The notes: a model not told the origin generated them from the letters alone. Counted from the first letter of the stretch, positions 37,408-49,165 are shown. The stretch is 64,000 nt of DNA from Prinia subflava (GCF_021018805.1 NW_026960610.1:1984001-2048000), one strand, 5' to 3'. A program made the numbers and translations.

Positions 37408-38096
37408 TGTAAAAAACATGGAATGTTAATTCATGTTCTTATGGATTATGGTATGTTAAAAATCATAAGTAACCACTGTAAATATGTTATATGAAAATGT
37501 AACCTTAGTTCCAGCCAGCCTTGGAATTTACTGATCCCGAGGCAGGCACCACCCTAGAATTACCATTTAGGAAAAGACAAAGAATTGTCAGGAAACCCAG
37601 GCTCTGTCGTTGGCATCAGAAAGGAGGACACATTAGGATAAGCAATCAATCCTTCCTCCTGTGGACAGCCAAGCCATCAGAATATCATAGCTGTTTCAAT
37701 CTCTGGAGAAGGATGCTTTCCATTCACAAACCACGGTTTCCATTCACCCACAGGAAGCCCAAAATGGGCACCTCTCCTTACCAGAGGAGGATCTTTTCAC
37801 CAGACCAATGACAACGATGAATGTGAATAACCAGTCCCGGGAACAAAGAGGCTGTGGGGAAATCTTGTGCCGGGGCAAAATAAAGTGTATAAAACCTGAG
37901 CCCCAGATGAGGCAAATTTGTGAACTTTGGGGGGGGCTGCAGTGTGCTAGAGACTGCGTCCCTGTTCACCCGTTGATGATCATGGGTCATAGTCAACGTA
38001 ACTCTGCTGGGGGTTTTTACCGAAATTCTGTAATTTGATTTTTCAATAAACCAAATCATATTTTAAAATTGGAATATTGGATTGGCATTTATAACA
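37408..38096 (+). mobile_element. Solo LTR, family E copy 1 (TSD AAAT)
   Basis: The 689-bp LTR runs TGTAAAAAACATGG... to ...GGCATTTATAACA, with AAAT at 37404-37407 and 38097-38100. It has a 'gtataaaacc' box, then AATAAA at 38045-38050. A 4-bp duplication suggests class I. Confidence 0.88.
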
Positions 38097-38100
38097 AAAT

Positions 38101-38888
38101 GAAAGGACACTGAGACACTGGGTACTACTCAGAGATAAAGAACCCTTAAGACAACGAGCCAGTGTAAAATCCAAGACTAGAAATAGTAGCCCTAGACTAG
38201 CGTAGCAGTGGAGAAGATAAAACCACCAACCAAAGCAACTCCACTATTTCACCGTGACCTAAACAGTTCTTCATCTGCAGGACACCCTTAAGACAACGAG
38301 CTCAACAGGACTCCCCAGGCACGCCTGTGAGGACGGAAGCCCCAGCTCTGCTGTGTAGCAAAGCTGCCCACCTCCTCCTCCATGTCGCCAAAGGGGGCAG
38401 CGGAGGTGTGCACTACCCCGCAGGCCCCCACCCAGAGCTGATTTCTTAATAAAGGCATTAAAAAGGAGCAGGTCTCCTTGCCCTTTTATTTCAGCATGAT
38501 CTAGATAAGATCCTTCGCCTTCTCACCTGATTATTCTTTCAGTGACACCAGTATTCTTCTACTTACTTACACAGGAGTTCCTCTAAGTTTACGTGATTTC
38601 AGGTTAGTTCTCTGCTATCCTTTAAATACTCAGTGAAAAGCATCTGCTACTATTCCCTTTGAGCAGATGCAGTATTCAGAAGTAATTACTAAGAGAGAAG
38701 GAAAATATACAAGAGCAGACTCAAAGGTGGTGAAAAGATTCTGAGTTTTCATTGTGCAATTAAGAGTTTAATTAAAAAGATGTGCAACAAAGTTATGTGT
38801 TCTGTAGGAATGGGAGCTGCCCACGGAAATGTTGTATTGACTCTTGCCCAACAAAAGGTTTTCTGCAATTCCTCTGAGTAGGTTTTTC
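38101..38888. other. Spacer between LTR copies, possible older repeat
   Basis: The phrase 'cccttaagacaacgagc' occurs twice (38143 and 38284 region), and an AATAAA followed by a GT-poor tail at about 38446 looks LTR-like. I cannot find ends or a TSD, so no element is called. Confidence 0.35.
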
Positions 38889-38892
38889 ATAC

Positions 38893-39573
38893 TGTAGTAA
38901 ATATAGTATGTTAATTTGTGGTTTTATGAAATGTTATAAATATAGTATGTTAATTCATGTTTGGATGCATGCAAACTGTAAATATGTTCTGTAAAATGTA
39001 ACACTAGTTCAAATCAGACACAGAGCTGACAGATTCCCAGGCAGGCAACACTCAGAAACCGTCATTCAGAGGAGGACAATGCAATGCCAGGAACTGGAGA
39101 TTTTGCCATTGGCATCAGAAAGGAGGACACATCAGTCCTCCTCCCAGAAACAGCAGAGCCACAAGCACCCGACCATCATGCTTATCATAGGAGGGGAACA
39201 CCTGTCCATTCAGATTTTCATCTTTCATTCACCCACCAGAGAGAAATCGACACTTCTCCCTCCCATAAGAGACCCCATTCAGCAGACCAACGACAGCAAT
39301 GCATTCGAATAACCACCCCAAGAAAACAAAGAACTGTGGGGAAATCCTATGCCAGGGGCAAAATAAACTGTATAAAACCTGGACCCCAGAAGGGGCCAAT
39401 TTGTGAACTCTGGGGGATTGCAGTGCGATAGAGGCTGCTTTCCATTCACCCTTTGACGATCCCGGGTTATCGTCACCCTAACTCCGCTTGTTGGTTTTAC
39501 CAAAATTCTGTAATTTTTTTTTTAAATAAACCAAATTATATTTAATTGGCAAAGTGGATTGGCATTTATAACA
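38893..39573 (+). mobile_element. Solo LTR, family E copy 2 (TSD ATAC)
   Basis: The 681-bp LTR begins TGTAGTAAATATAG and ends GGCATTTATAACA. ATAC flanks it at 38889-38892 and 39574-39577. The promoter-like 'gtataaaacc' and AATAAA positions match copy 1. Confidence 0.88.
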
Positions 39574-39582
39574 ATACCATAC

Positions 39583-40340
39583 TGTGAAAAATATGGGATG
39601 CTAATTCATGTTCTTATGGGTTATGACATATTAAAACTATGAAAATCACTGTATATATGTTATATGAGAGTATAAGTTTCAGTCTGCCTTGAAAATTTGC
39701 TAAGACAAAAAGCAGGCACCACCCTGGAATTTAACATTCAGAAAGGAGACAAAGGATTTATGGGGAAAACTGGCCGTCTCCTCGGCATTAGGAGAAGACA
39801 CATTAAGATAAGCTATCAGTCTTCTCCTCCCTGGATGGCAGAGTCGTCAGATCATTATCGTCAGATCATTATCGTCAGATCATTATTGTCAGCCAACACC
39901 CTCATCCGAGCACCATTAGAGGACCATCATCACCCACATCTCCGGAGATGAACTTTTACCATTCATAAATCTGGGCGTCAATACATTCACGGGAAACCAA
40001 GAATTGACACCTCGCAGGAGAGGAGGAACTCTTCAGCTAAGCCGGAGACAACTATGAATTTGAATAACTAATTTGGACACAAAGGGACTATGAGGAAATT
40101 TTTGCCAGGGGCGGAATAAAGTGTATAAAAACTAAACCCCGAACAAGGCCAATTTGTGAACCTAGGGGGGATGGCAGTCGGCCAGGTACTGCATCCCAGT
40201 TCACCCTTGACATTTTCCCAGGTAAAAATAGTCAAGTATCTCCGCTGTAGGTGGTTTTGCCAAAATTCTGTAATTCGATCTTTTTGTTAATAAACCAAAA
40301 TTATAATTTTAATTGGAATATTGTACTGGCATTTATAACA
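39583..40340 (+). mobile_element. Solo LTR, family E copy 3 (TSD ATAC/GTAC)
   Basis: The 758-bp LTR begins TGTGAAAAATATGG and ends GGCATTTATAACA. Its left flank is ATAC (39579-39582) and its right flank GTAC (40341-40344), one transition apart. It carries a private triple tandem of a 14-bp unit at 39845-39886. Confidence 0.85.
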
Positions 40341-40689
40341 GTACTATTTAGACAGATTTTTCTTTTTCAATAGTTTTTTTGCCTTTGTGTACAAATCTGC
40401 TTGCCTTTATTTTTATAAAAAACCCAGAGGAAACAGAGATTAAAAATGGTGATTGGGACAAAACTATCAGGCTCTACAATCATCATAAGGGAGACTAGCA
40501 AATCTCAGTCTCTAAAATCCTAATTGAACATACCAATAATTTACACTAGGGTTCAGAATAAATCATTAGGCAATTAGAAACAATTTGACAGAAACATCTT
40601 TGTCAAATTTGCTTTGCTATTGGAAATCTCTGTCATTTCTTGTGGTTATAGCTGTACATTCCGCTTTAGCTATTAATTCATTACATTAA

Positions 40690-41452
40690 TGTTATAAATG
40701 CCAGGACAATTTATTACCAAATTCAATAATTTGGTTTATTAAAAATTCAAATCACAAAATTTGGAATCAAATTACAGAATTTTAAGTAATAAAAAAACCA
40801 AAACAAAACCCCACAAACAGCGACACTTACTTGACAGAATTTCTCCCGGGAAAAAATGAGTCAAGGGTGACCCAGAGACACGGACCCTGGCAGTATGTGT
40901 CTCTAGCTGGGTTCACACCTTGCCCACCTAGAGGCTTAACTTAAATACCCTTAATTTCACCCTCGGCAGCCCTTCTCCCATTGTTTCCACTAAGCACCAG
41001 CCATTAAGTTTGTTTATACTCAATTACTGAAAGAATCCCTTGGCCCATTCAAATGCTAATGTCCAGAGTTAGTCCTTGCTTTGAGTAATTTAACCGTCTA
41101 GAAGTGTGTGATGATTCCTCTGCACATAGCATTCGATCAGTGTAAGTCCCTGCTTTGAGCCGTAGAAGTGTGTGACGACCCTTCTGCACGTAGCATTCGA
41201 CTGGTGTAAGTCCTGGCTGTTGAGGTAATTTTCACTGCACGTATGCAAGGGTAGGTTGATCGGTACTCATTGTCTCATCAGTGCCTCATGTTCTCACCTT
41301 CTATTTTTGGACCAGGGAGATCAGGAGAGGTGCTTTACAGAAGTCCGTGAAACGTGCGGGTTGAGCAGACACACATACCTTTATACAATATATTATAGTT
41401 TCCAGTCTATAATTATTTATAGAACATGAATTAAATAACCCTATTTTCCACA
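40690..41452 (-). mobile_element. Solo LTR, family E copy 4 (TSD TTAA)
   Basis: The plus strand reads TGTTATAAATGCC... to ...TTTTCCACA, the complement of copies 1-3. TTAA flanks it at 40686-40689 and 41453-41456. A tandem duplication of about 65 bp ('tagaagtgtgtga...gtagcattcga') lies at about 41090-41220. Confidence 0.85.
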
Positions 41453-41456
41453 TTAA

Positions 41457-44289
41457 TGTTGGGTATCATATCTGCATCAATATGAAAAAAAACATAAGAA
41501 ACCAGCTTTTGTTTCAAAACACTGTGTATCACACCCAAATTCCTCCTAAAGTAGAATAGATTTAATCCTTACTTTGTGTTTAATTATATATTTGCATTTA
41601 ACAGTAAATATCTGACACTTTTCTATTACCTGGTCACACAAGGAATGGCTGAACATAAATAGATGAATTTTCATCCTAGACTAGTTGCAATGCTGCCACT
41701 CACAGAACAAAGGCAAATGGCTGTCATAGAAGAATGATCCCTGAGTGGGGTTTTTTTGGGTAGTGCTTTAATTCACCAAACAGGCAGAAAAATATTCTTG
41801 CCTATTGTGAAGCAGGAATGTAATTTTTGGAGGCAAAAGACAAACCACTCAGCAGGGAGATGGAAGCAACTGAGAGAACGTAAATGACAAAGCCTGCTCA
41901 GTGTTAGAACAATAGCTTGCAGTCATTCCTGATGGAGAGGATTAAAAGTGGAAATTGAGCTGGTAAAATCCAGTTCTGTAACAAGCAGAGGGAAGAAGCA
42001 GAGTTAGTGTATGGAGAATTTAGAAAAGCAAGAAGGCAGCTTTGTGTTGAGACCTGGGAGGACTGGAGCTGCTCTTTTTTTTGTTCACATAGATGGGACT
42101 TTCTTTTGTCCTAGGCATGAACTCACACTTAATTCTGAGACTGCAGTTCCTTCACCTGTTGGTTTGATTGTGCTTGGTGTTTGATAGCTCAGAAAACACT
42201 TGGACTTCTCCATTGTTTGTGGTGAGGCAAGAGAAACATTAGGAAGCTGCTTTTCTTCCTTTTCCAGAGATGCTGGGAATCACTCACACCTCTGTTGCGG
42301 GCTTTGCTATTTTACCATCTGCATGATATCGATTATTAAAGGTTACATGTATTTTGAAATCTTCCCCTGCCCTGGATGTTTGACTTCAATATTTGTACAG
42401 TAGATCTTCTGGAGCTCTGCAGCAAGAAAATTATGCTGGTTTTTTAGTACACAGAAGATGTAGCTCTTGACATTCTGGCAGATTTGCCAGACCTTTGGAC
42501 ACAGCCAGGCATTAGTGCTACCTGTATATATAGTATTGAATGACAGCTCTTTGTTTTCCAGGGGATTGGTCATGGGCACAGAACTGACCCCTCTTCTGGA
42601 TACTTTTGATACTTGCATTTCATTGCAGTTCTGTAACAGTAGAAAGACTATTTGCTTCCTGCATGCCCATGGATGCACACCCCCACTTTGGAGGCCACTA
42701 CCTTGGGAGCATGTGTGGCTTTTGTTTTGTGTCACTCCTTTCCTGAGTTTTGTCATGTACCTTGGGAGCTGGTAAGGACCCATTCACAGGCACAGTTTAC
42801 AACCTCAGTGTCACTTTTTAAGTGTATGAGTCACATTTTGAGTCTGCTCTGCGACCCAGTGTCTGCAGAGCTAATTGGATTTCATCTGAGTGGATTTATT
42901 TCAGGGAATACTTTATTTGTGAAAATAATTTCTCTTTCTCGAGAAGAAGGGTAAGGGGAGAGAAGGATCCAGCTATCTGAACATTCAATTGAATTTACTG
43001 AATAATGTTCTCTTTTCCTTCCCCTTCTCCCATGGAACAGGGAAAAAAACCTCAGAAACAATCACTAAATCAGGAAATATTGTGCTTGACCTCCAATATT
43101 GGTTTGGCCTGCAGAGGTATGGCACTGTTAGCCAAGTGCTGGACTGACCCGGGGAGAGCAATGCTGATAATGCACTGCATCCATATCCCCATCATCACAT
43201 TAGAGCCATTGAATACAAAATAGCACAATTTGAGAACAGGAAATAAATGAACTGCATAAAGTCTTTCACCAAATTATATAAGGGGACATATCTGAGAAGG
43301 GTACTATGCTCAGCTTATTTGGCTAATAGTCACATTACTGTTTCAAATATATTTCTTCCTTCAAAATAGAATCCTGGGGCTCAGAGAAGAGAGCTGTGTA
43401 GTGCCTCCAGTTAATTTTCCAGGTGAACCTGGGTCATTCCCAGTGCAGTGCCTCACTGCAATGCTCTCAGTAGGGCCATTTGGTCCCCAGTGAGGAAAAC
43501 TTTTTTTTCCCAACTATGAAAGAAATAACATCAAAACCAGGTTTTGTACAGTCACTGTTGAGGAGCAAATCCAATTTTTTTTTCAAAGTGAGGAAGTGTC
43601 CAGGGATGAGATGAGAAGTGGCTCCTCCTTTTGTGCTCCTGCATCTGCATCCACTTCTGGCTGCAGAATCTACTTTGTACACAGAGCCCGGGGATGTAGG
43701 TTAGGAATGCTTGTGCCTTCCATGGTTGACCAGTTCTGTACTTATTTCTCTTGTCAATCCATTTCCCACTGTTCCTAGTCACCCTTCACAAAGCCTGGGC
43801 AGATAACCTTTGAGTAATAAACAGAAATTCAAATACAAAGAATTGACTACTGAACTACCCTAATATTTGAGAAAGGTTTTAAACTAAAATAGGTTTTTCT
43901 GTGTGCCGTTATTGGCTTGGCAGCTGTGCGTATATGCTAAGTGTATTGAGAAAGGTAATATTAACAGAATGAAAAGGTCGGAGTTTATAAAACTCCTTTT
44001 AAAAGTAAATAGGCTTGCCAAACTGAATTCCCCACAGGTAGACAGAGGTTAAGAACGGAGAACATTTGGACCTTTGGCAAGTCAGGTTGTGCATCTGTAA
44101 ATGCCCTCCAGAAATACAAACACCAGACAAATGTAGAGAAGTATAGTTATTGTGGCCAGCCAGATTTAGCTCTGGCTGTACCTACAGACAAGCAGGCCAA
44201 GGCTCAACAGCTCCCGAGGGAGGTATCTGGGGGCACCGTGCAGGGTGGGCACAGCACACCTGTGTCATGTCCAAGCACCCCAGGAAGGT
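41457..44289. other. 2.8-kb stretch without recognised features
   Basis: No exon, RNA gene or repeat is recognised on either strand. Open frames of 60-146 codons are unsupported. Confidence 0.45.
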
Positions 44290-44381
44290 TGAAAAATGTA
44301 ACCAAAAATGTGTATTCTATTTTCATCTGTTGAAACCAGTTGGGAGATATTGTTCATCTCTTGTAACTCTAGGGGAGGAAA
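44290..44381 (-). mobile_element. Family A LTR, 3' remnant (split by provirus)
   Basis: In reverse complement this matches the last 90 bp or so of the family A LTR at 4978-5717 ('gagttacaagagat', 'tttcaacagatgaa', 'tagaatacacattttt'). The rest of the same LTR is at 62574-63210, so the two pieces bracket the provirus. The outer left end is blurred. Confidence 0.8.
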
Positions 44382-44752
44382 TGAACCCAGGGTCTCTACT
44401 TGGAAGCTGGAACAGAGCAATGCATGATACGACCAATATGGTTAAAACATACGTTCTCCTCTTTATTCTCTAAATGGCTGGTTTTATACAGTGCAAAATA
44501 ATTTACAGTTGCAGGTGCATTTGTATTGGCATTCAGCGTGAACAAATATGTAAACTATCTCAGTTTAAGGCAGCTACTGTGACTTCACTCTAATTGTCCT
44601 ATCCAGTCTATGCACACACCTTAACCTAATTTCTAACTGCGCCACAAGCTTATCTACTTCTACACAGGCCCAAATCTGAGGCCCAGTTTGGGATAGCTCA
44701 AATATCATTCCACAGCACATCATGCCCATGATCTCTAAGAAATTCGGTTACA
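44382..44752 (-). repeat. ERV-M 3' LTR
   Basis: The 371-bp LTR starts TGTAACCGAATTTC (at 44752, minus) and ends GGGTTCA. AATAAA is present near the 3' end. It has the same length as the 5' LTR and, by eye, about 12 differences from it. The last codons of env run about 55 nt into its U3. Confidence 0.93.
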
Positions 44753-45370
44753 GTTCCCTCTTTTTCTTTCTGAGCTATCCAAATTGACTCTAAGGCACGA
44801 CTGGCTAATTTTTGCATACATTGTATCAAGCAAGGCATGATAATTAAGATAAGTATAATAACAATGAGTATCACTATGCTAAAATGGATCAAATCCTTGA
44901 TCCACCCAGTAAAACCCCATGATCCAAGCCATTTGTCAAACGGACTGTCTACAACCACAAGTTTTTTCACACTATCTTTTAACTGTGACAGCTGCTTGTA
45001 AATTGATTGCTAATGGTCTGATAAATTCATGCAGCACATGCCCTCAAATTCTTCACATCCATGCCCTTGAGCTAAAAGGAGGAAGTCCACAGCAGCTCTG
45101 TTTTGGAGAACTGCATGACGAATATCATTAACATTTTTGGCAAGCTCACTTAGTAGATTAGATGTTATAGTGATTTGTTTTCCTGTCCAGCAGGCTAAGT
45201 TTTTCAATTGCGTGAGGGCTTGTGCTGAAGCAACTCCTGGGGCAGAAAATGATGCTGAGATTACAGCTGCAGGTTGCCATAACTCAGCTCCATCTTTACA
45301 GCTGGGGCTTAGTTGAGACATACTGCTTTTGACTCGTCGGGTCTTTCGAGACAACCCTAAAACTTGATGA
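44698..45370 (-). pseudogene. ERV-M env, transmembrane subunit part
   Basis: On the minus strand this follows a furin-type RKTRR site near 45335. It carries an immunosuppressive-domain-like LQNRAAVDFLLL and a CX6CC motif (C-EEFEGM-CC), then a hydrophobic membrane anchor (about 44815-44885). One in-frame TAG (45010-45012) separates ectodomain from anchor. The pattern is that of avian alpharetrovirus TM, a family assignment by motif only. The frame stays in phase with the SU part across the 1400-bp LTR insertion plus its 5-bp duplication. Confidence 0.85.
44753..44771 (-). promoter_or_regulatory. ERV-M polypurine tract
   Basis: The minus strand shows an AG-only run (AGAAAGAAAAAGAGGGAA and a C) directly upstream of the 3' LTR, where plus-strand DNA synthesis would be primed. 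Confidence 0.75.
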
Positions 45371-45375
45371 ATGCT

Positions 45376-46775
45376 TGTCTTGGTATGAGGGGAAGTGAGT
45401 TTTTCAAGAGGCTGTGGTCAAACCAATCAGTGGTCAGGTTTGAATGTTGGCACCTTCGGTGGCCACTGAGGGGTTAGACATGCCTCCGAGGACACAAGGG
45501 GTTAAAAGTGAGGCCTCCCAGAGGGACTTGCTCTTTTCTGGCTCCGCTTTCAGGAGAGGAGCCCCTTTTCCCTCCTCCCCTACCCAGGCTGGGTGGGGGA
45601 GGGGGGCCAAGTGGCCAGGCTGAGGTAGGCTCGGGGCCCCGGGGGGGGTGGGAAAGAGAGCTGGGCCAGCCTCATCCAGGATGGAGGGGTGGAAAACTGT
45701 GGAGGTGCCTTCCGTCTCTCCCCCCCCCCCTTTCCCCAAGGAGAGAGACTGCTGCTTCAGAGTTTTGAACACTAGCAGCAGGCAGCAGCGAAGAAAGAGG
45801 GGGGGGAGGGGAGAGGAGAAGTTCCCGGCTGTGTAAAGAGGTGCCAAGTCCAGGACCCTGCCGGGAGCCAGCAACTGTTAACCCTTTCTTGGCAGAAGGA
45901 AACTTTTTCCCAGACATTGCTTCTCATGGCTAGTGGTTTCAGAAGAGAAAGGAAAACAGCCTGGGACCGAGATGATAAAGCACGACTGGAAAGAACCCTA
46001 GAGGGGCAGGGAATTGAAGAGGAGTGGCTTCTGAGCTGGACTTTTCTTGCATAATGTTAGCCATAGACTGAACTCAAGTCTCTTTTGAACATAAACTGCA
46101 TTTGGGTGGATGCAGCTGCCTCTGCTTTTGCTACAGTGACTGGCACTTTAAGAGTAGAGCGAACAGAGAACAAAGGGGGAGGGTGTGGTGGCTCCCTCTG
46201 CCCTCAGGGGAGACCTGCTCTTGGAACCCTCGGCCCCAGGGGAAAGATGGGGAGAGCTCGGCACGCAAGCATCCTTAAAAGAGCCCTATATGCAGCTTTG
46301 GCCCATGGACAGTGGTGAGAGCACTGGACATGGAAAAGAGTGTGTCACAATGGCAGACTTCTCCAGGCGGTGCCACGGGTGACATGGAAACACATAAGGG
46401 GTGGACCTGTGTTTTCTGAGGAGCAGTCTGTGGTGCGAGAGAGGCTTCTCTCTCCCTTGCTGAATTGAAGATTAGTTTTTTGAGTGGTGATTGTTTGATT
46501 TAAAACCCAAGGTTTTGGTCTATGGAGGGTAACGTGTAGGGGGTGGAAATTGGGGGAGGAGAAGAAATGTTCTGGGAAGTTTTCATTTCTGTTTTTGTGT
46601 GTGTTTAGAGTTTCCCTTTCTATTTCTGTTCCTATGTAATGTAATAAAGTTTTGTTCTCTGTTTTCAAGTTTTAGGCCTGCTCTGCTCTGTTCTTGACCA
46701 CATCTCACAGTAGCTCATTAGGAAAAACATACACTCATGGGTGCATTAACATCTGGCCAGTGCTAACCCATGACA
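45376..46775 (+). mobile_element. 1.4-kb solo LTR in ERV-M env (TSD ATGCT)
   Basis: The element begins TGTCTTGGTATG and ends ACCCATGACA, with ATGCT at 45371-45375 and 46776-46780. AATAAA is at 46643-46648 and the last 130 bp would be R-U5. The start resembles family A (TGTCTTGGTTTG) and the 5-bp duplication agrees, but the body is different and longer, with G-rich tracts at 45590-45660 and 45795-45815. Open frames inside are incidental. Confidence 0.88.
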
Positions 46776-46780
46776 ATGCT

Positions 46781-47413
46781 AGGAGCAAACAATGTTAATT
46801 TACCAAAATAACATGGACCTCCTATAGCTTCTTGAGGCACTGCAGACCAGGTTCTAGCTCCACAAATGAGAAAGATCCCTGGCGGTAATTTTCTTGCAAC
46901 ACCTGTTAATGGCGTTACAGACTCAGTCCAATTGTTACAGTACTCAGTATAGTTATAATACAATGGGGACTGGGGAGACAACCAAGTGTTGCCATTTTTC
47001 AGTTGCCGTTTGTCTACAATTAGCAAGCTTGTACTTATGATAAAATGCCCAAAGATCAAACAGTAATTCCCCGGCACAGAACCCAAAAGATCAAGTTCTT
47101 GGGGCTCAGTACTAACAACTTTAAGATTCTGCGCAATGGCAACAGCTTGCGTTCCTAAAACACTCTCTGGATTAATTTTGATTTGAGACCAGGTTCTGAA
47201 ATCTGTCATGGAGTCTACTGGGACTCCAATCAAGCAAGTCCCAAAAGGATTTGATGGTGTAGCTAAAAACAAGCAAAACGAATCTTGTTTACTCTGATTG
47301 GCCCAAGTGACCCACATATTTTGTCTTGGGTCAATTTCAAGCATTCCTGATCCTCTTTCTATTAAGGCACTAACTAAAACAAACATTCCAACACCTAACA
47401 TTCTATTCATCAT
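46781..47413 (-). pseudogene. ERV-M env, surface subunit N-terminal part
   Basis: A minus-strand frame from ATG 47413 encodes about 210 residues: a hydrophobic leader, then Cys-rich and N-glycosylated text (NYTEYCNNWTES). It is open up to the LTR insertion at 46775. No surface-subunit text is missing at the junction beyond the inserted LTR and its duplication, as the frame resumes at 45370. Confidence 0.8.
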
Positions 47414-47539
47414 TTTGGTTGTCTCTTGTAGAAAAGCAAAACAAACAGCACCTGCTTATTACCTAATCTTAAATCTTAAAAATGACTTATCGCAAAACTT
47501 AATCTTGTAACTGTATAACTATTTTTTCTAATCCAAAAG

Positions 47540-49132
47540 TCAATTTTCAGCAGTCTCAAGGTCTTCACAAGGTGCTCCAGGTAAATCACTGCTGTCACTG
47601 TGGTTATCACTGTTAGCTGGTATCTCTGACTGCGGACATGCACGGGTAAATCGGCTCGGCACCCAAACAGGTCCTGCTTCTCCTGTGGAAACACACATAT
47701 AACCACGACCATTAAATAATACAGGACTCGGTCCCTGCCATTCACCCGTTGGCATGTACTTGTGATACACATAAAGCCCTGGAATTGCTTGTGGTTTTCC
47801 TTCTTTCACTGCATGGTGATGGATGACAACCGCAGGCTCTTCCTTCTGCTAGGCACAAATAGTTTAAAGTGAACAGTACCTTGGATAATTGACTAGTTAC
47901 GTCAGTTTCATCACTCTGTTTTTGCTTTGTTAGATATTCTTTCAGCGTCCAATTAGCCCTTTCTACCATGGCTTGACCAGTGGGAGAGTGAGGAATTCTG
48001 GTGGTATGCTTGACTCCCCACTTCTGCATAAATCTAGCAACTCACTGACCGACATAGGCTGGACCATTGTCAGTCTTAATTTCTATAGGCACTCCCATCA
48101 CTGCAAAACAAACAGTCAGCTGTCTTTCAACATGCAAAGCTCTCTCGCCTGACTGCGCTGTGGCCCAGAAAAATTTAGAATAGGTATCAACAGTGACATG
48201 GACATATTTCAGTCTTCCAAATTCTGATACATGAGTTACATCTATCTGCCACAATTCTAAAGCTTTCATTCCCCTTGGGTTCATGGCCAGGCCAAGGCCA
48301 GGCCCATGATGACTACATTGAGAGCAGGCACACACAATCCCTTGTACATCATTCAGGGAAATCTGGAATTGTCGGAGCAGGGCCCTAGCATTGTGATGGA
48401 AATTCTCATGGCTGTCGCGAGCCCTCACAAATTTGTTTTCTGGAGGGACATGGGCAACGCAACTGACTGCAGCGTCTGCTCGTGCATTGCCTTCTCCTAA
48501 ACCGCTGTTGCAACGATGGCTGCGAATGTGCATGACACAAAAGGCATGCTGATGCTGTTTCAGTACACTTCTTAATTGCAAAAACAGTTCTCCAAGGCGC
48601 TGATTTTGGGTGGTCCTGATGAGTGCATCCTCAATTCTTTGCACTACTCCAACCACATATAAAGAGTCCAAAACAACATTGAGTGGTTCTTTGTTCCAGG
48701 TCTGCAAAGCCCAACACACTGCTCTCAGTTCAAGGGTTTGCAGACTGTCTCCTGCTTCACTCTTAAGTAAATGTTGCATCCATTCTCCTTGCTGTTGCCA
48801 TACACACACAGCCCTTCTTGTTTTTCGACTGGCATCAGTAAAAACAGTTCTTCCTTCAACTGGTGTCAAGGAGCACAAAGGTCTCTGTAGCCACTGGTAG
48901 CGCGTGACCAGAGTCCACATTGGGCCTTTTGGCTGCTGGTTGTGAACCACACCTGTAAAACCGAACAATGCTTCTTGCAATGTGACAGAATGTCTCAGTT
49001 TCTACTCTTAATCCTCACTTCTCACAGGAACACTGATATCTGCTGGTTCCTTTCCATCTATCTCTACAATTCTATCTCTGCCCTTTTTTATCAATGCAGC
49101 AAGAGCATCTCTTCTGGTCATAACACGGCTCT
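47540..49132 (-). pseudogene. ERV-M pol, RNase H and integrase part
   Basis: On the minus strand: an RNase H start (TVFTDAS), then integrase with an HHCC zinc motif (near 48400-48330), catalytic D (WQIDVTHV), D (KTDNGPAY) and E (QAMVERANW), and a C-terminal DNA-binding piece (about 47780-47640). One in-frame TGA (48039-48041) splits the core and a frameshift precedes the C-terminal piece. A stop also lies between 48980 and the junction with the nested provirus at 49132. Confidence 0.9.
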
Positions 49133-49138
49133 TTGGTT

Positions 49139-49162
49139 TGTGGTAAGTAGCAGAAGGCAACA
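49139..49162 (+). repeat. ERV-P 5' LTR, 24-bp remnant
   Basis: TGTGGTAAGTAG equals the first 12 bases of LTR2 (57061 on) and CAGAAGGCAACA equals the last 12 (to 57851). Everything between is missing, with TAG shared at both breakpoints. Confidence 0.88.
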
Positions 49163-49165
49163 ATC

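Noticed and set aside
39845..39886. CRISPR-like short tandem repeats
   Set aside because: Units are contiguous with no spacers and lie in an LTR of a vertebrate genome.
45376..46775. Candidate DNA transposon with TSD GACAA/TTGTC in ERV-M env
   Set aside because: Shifting the ends gives TG...CA termini with exact ATGCT duplication and an AATAAA near the 3' end, so an LTR fits better.
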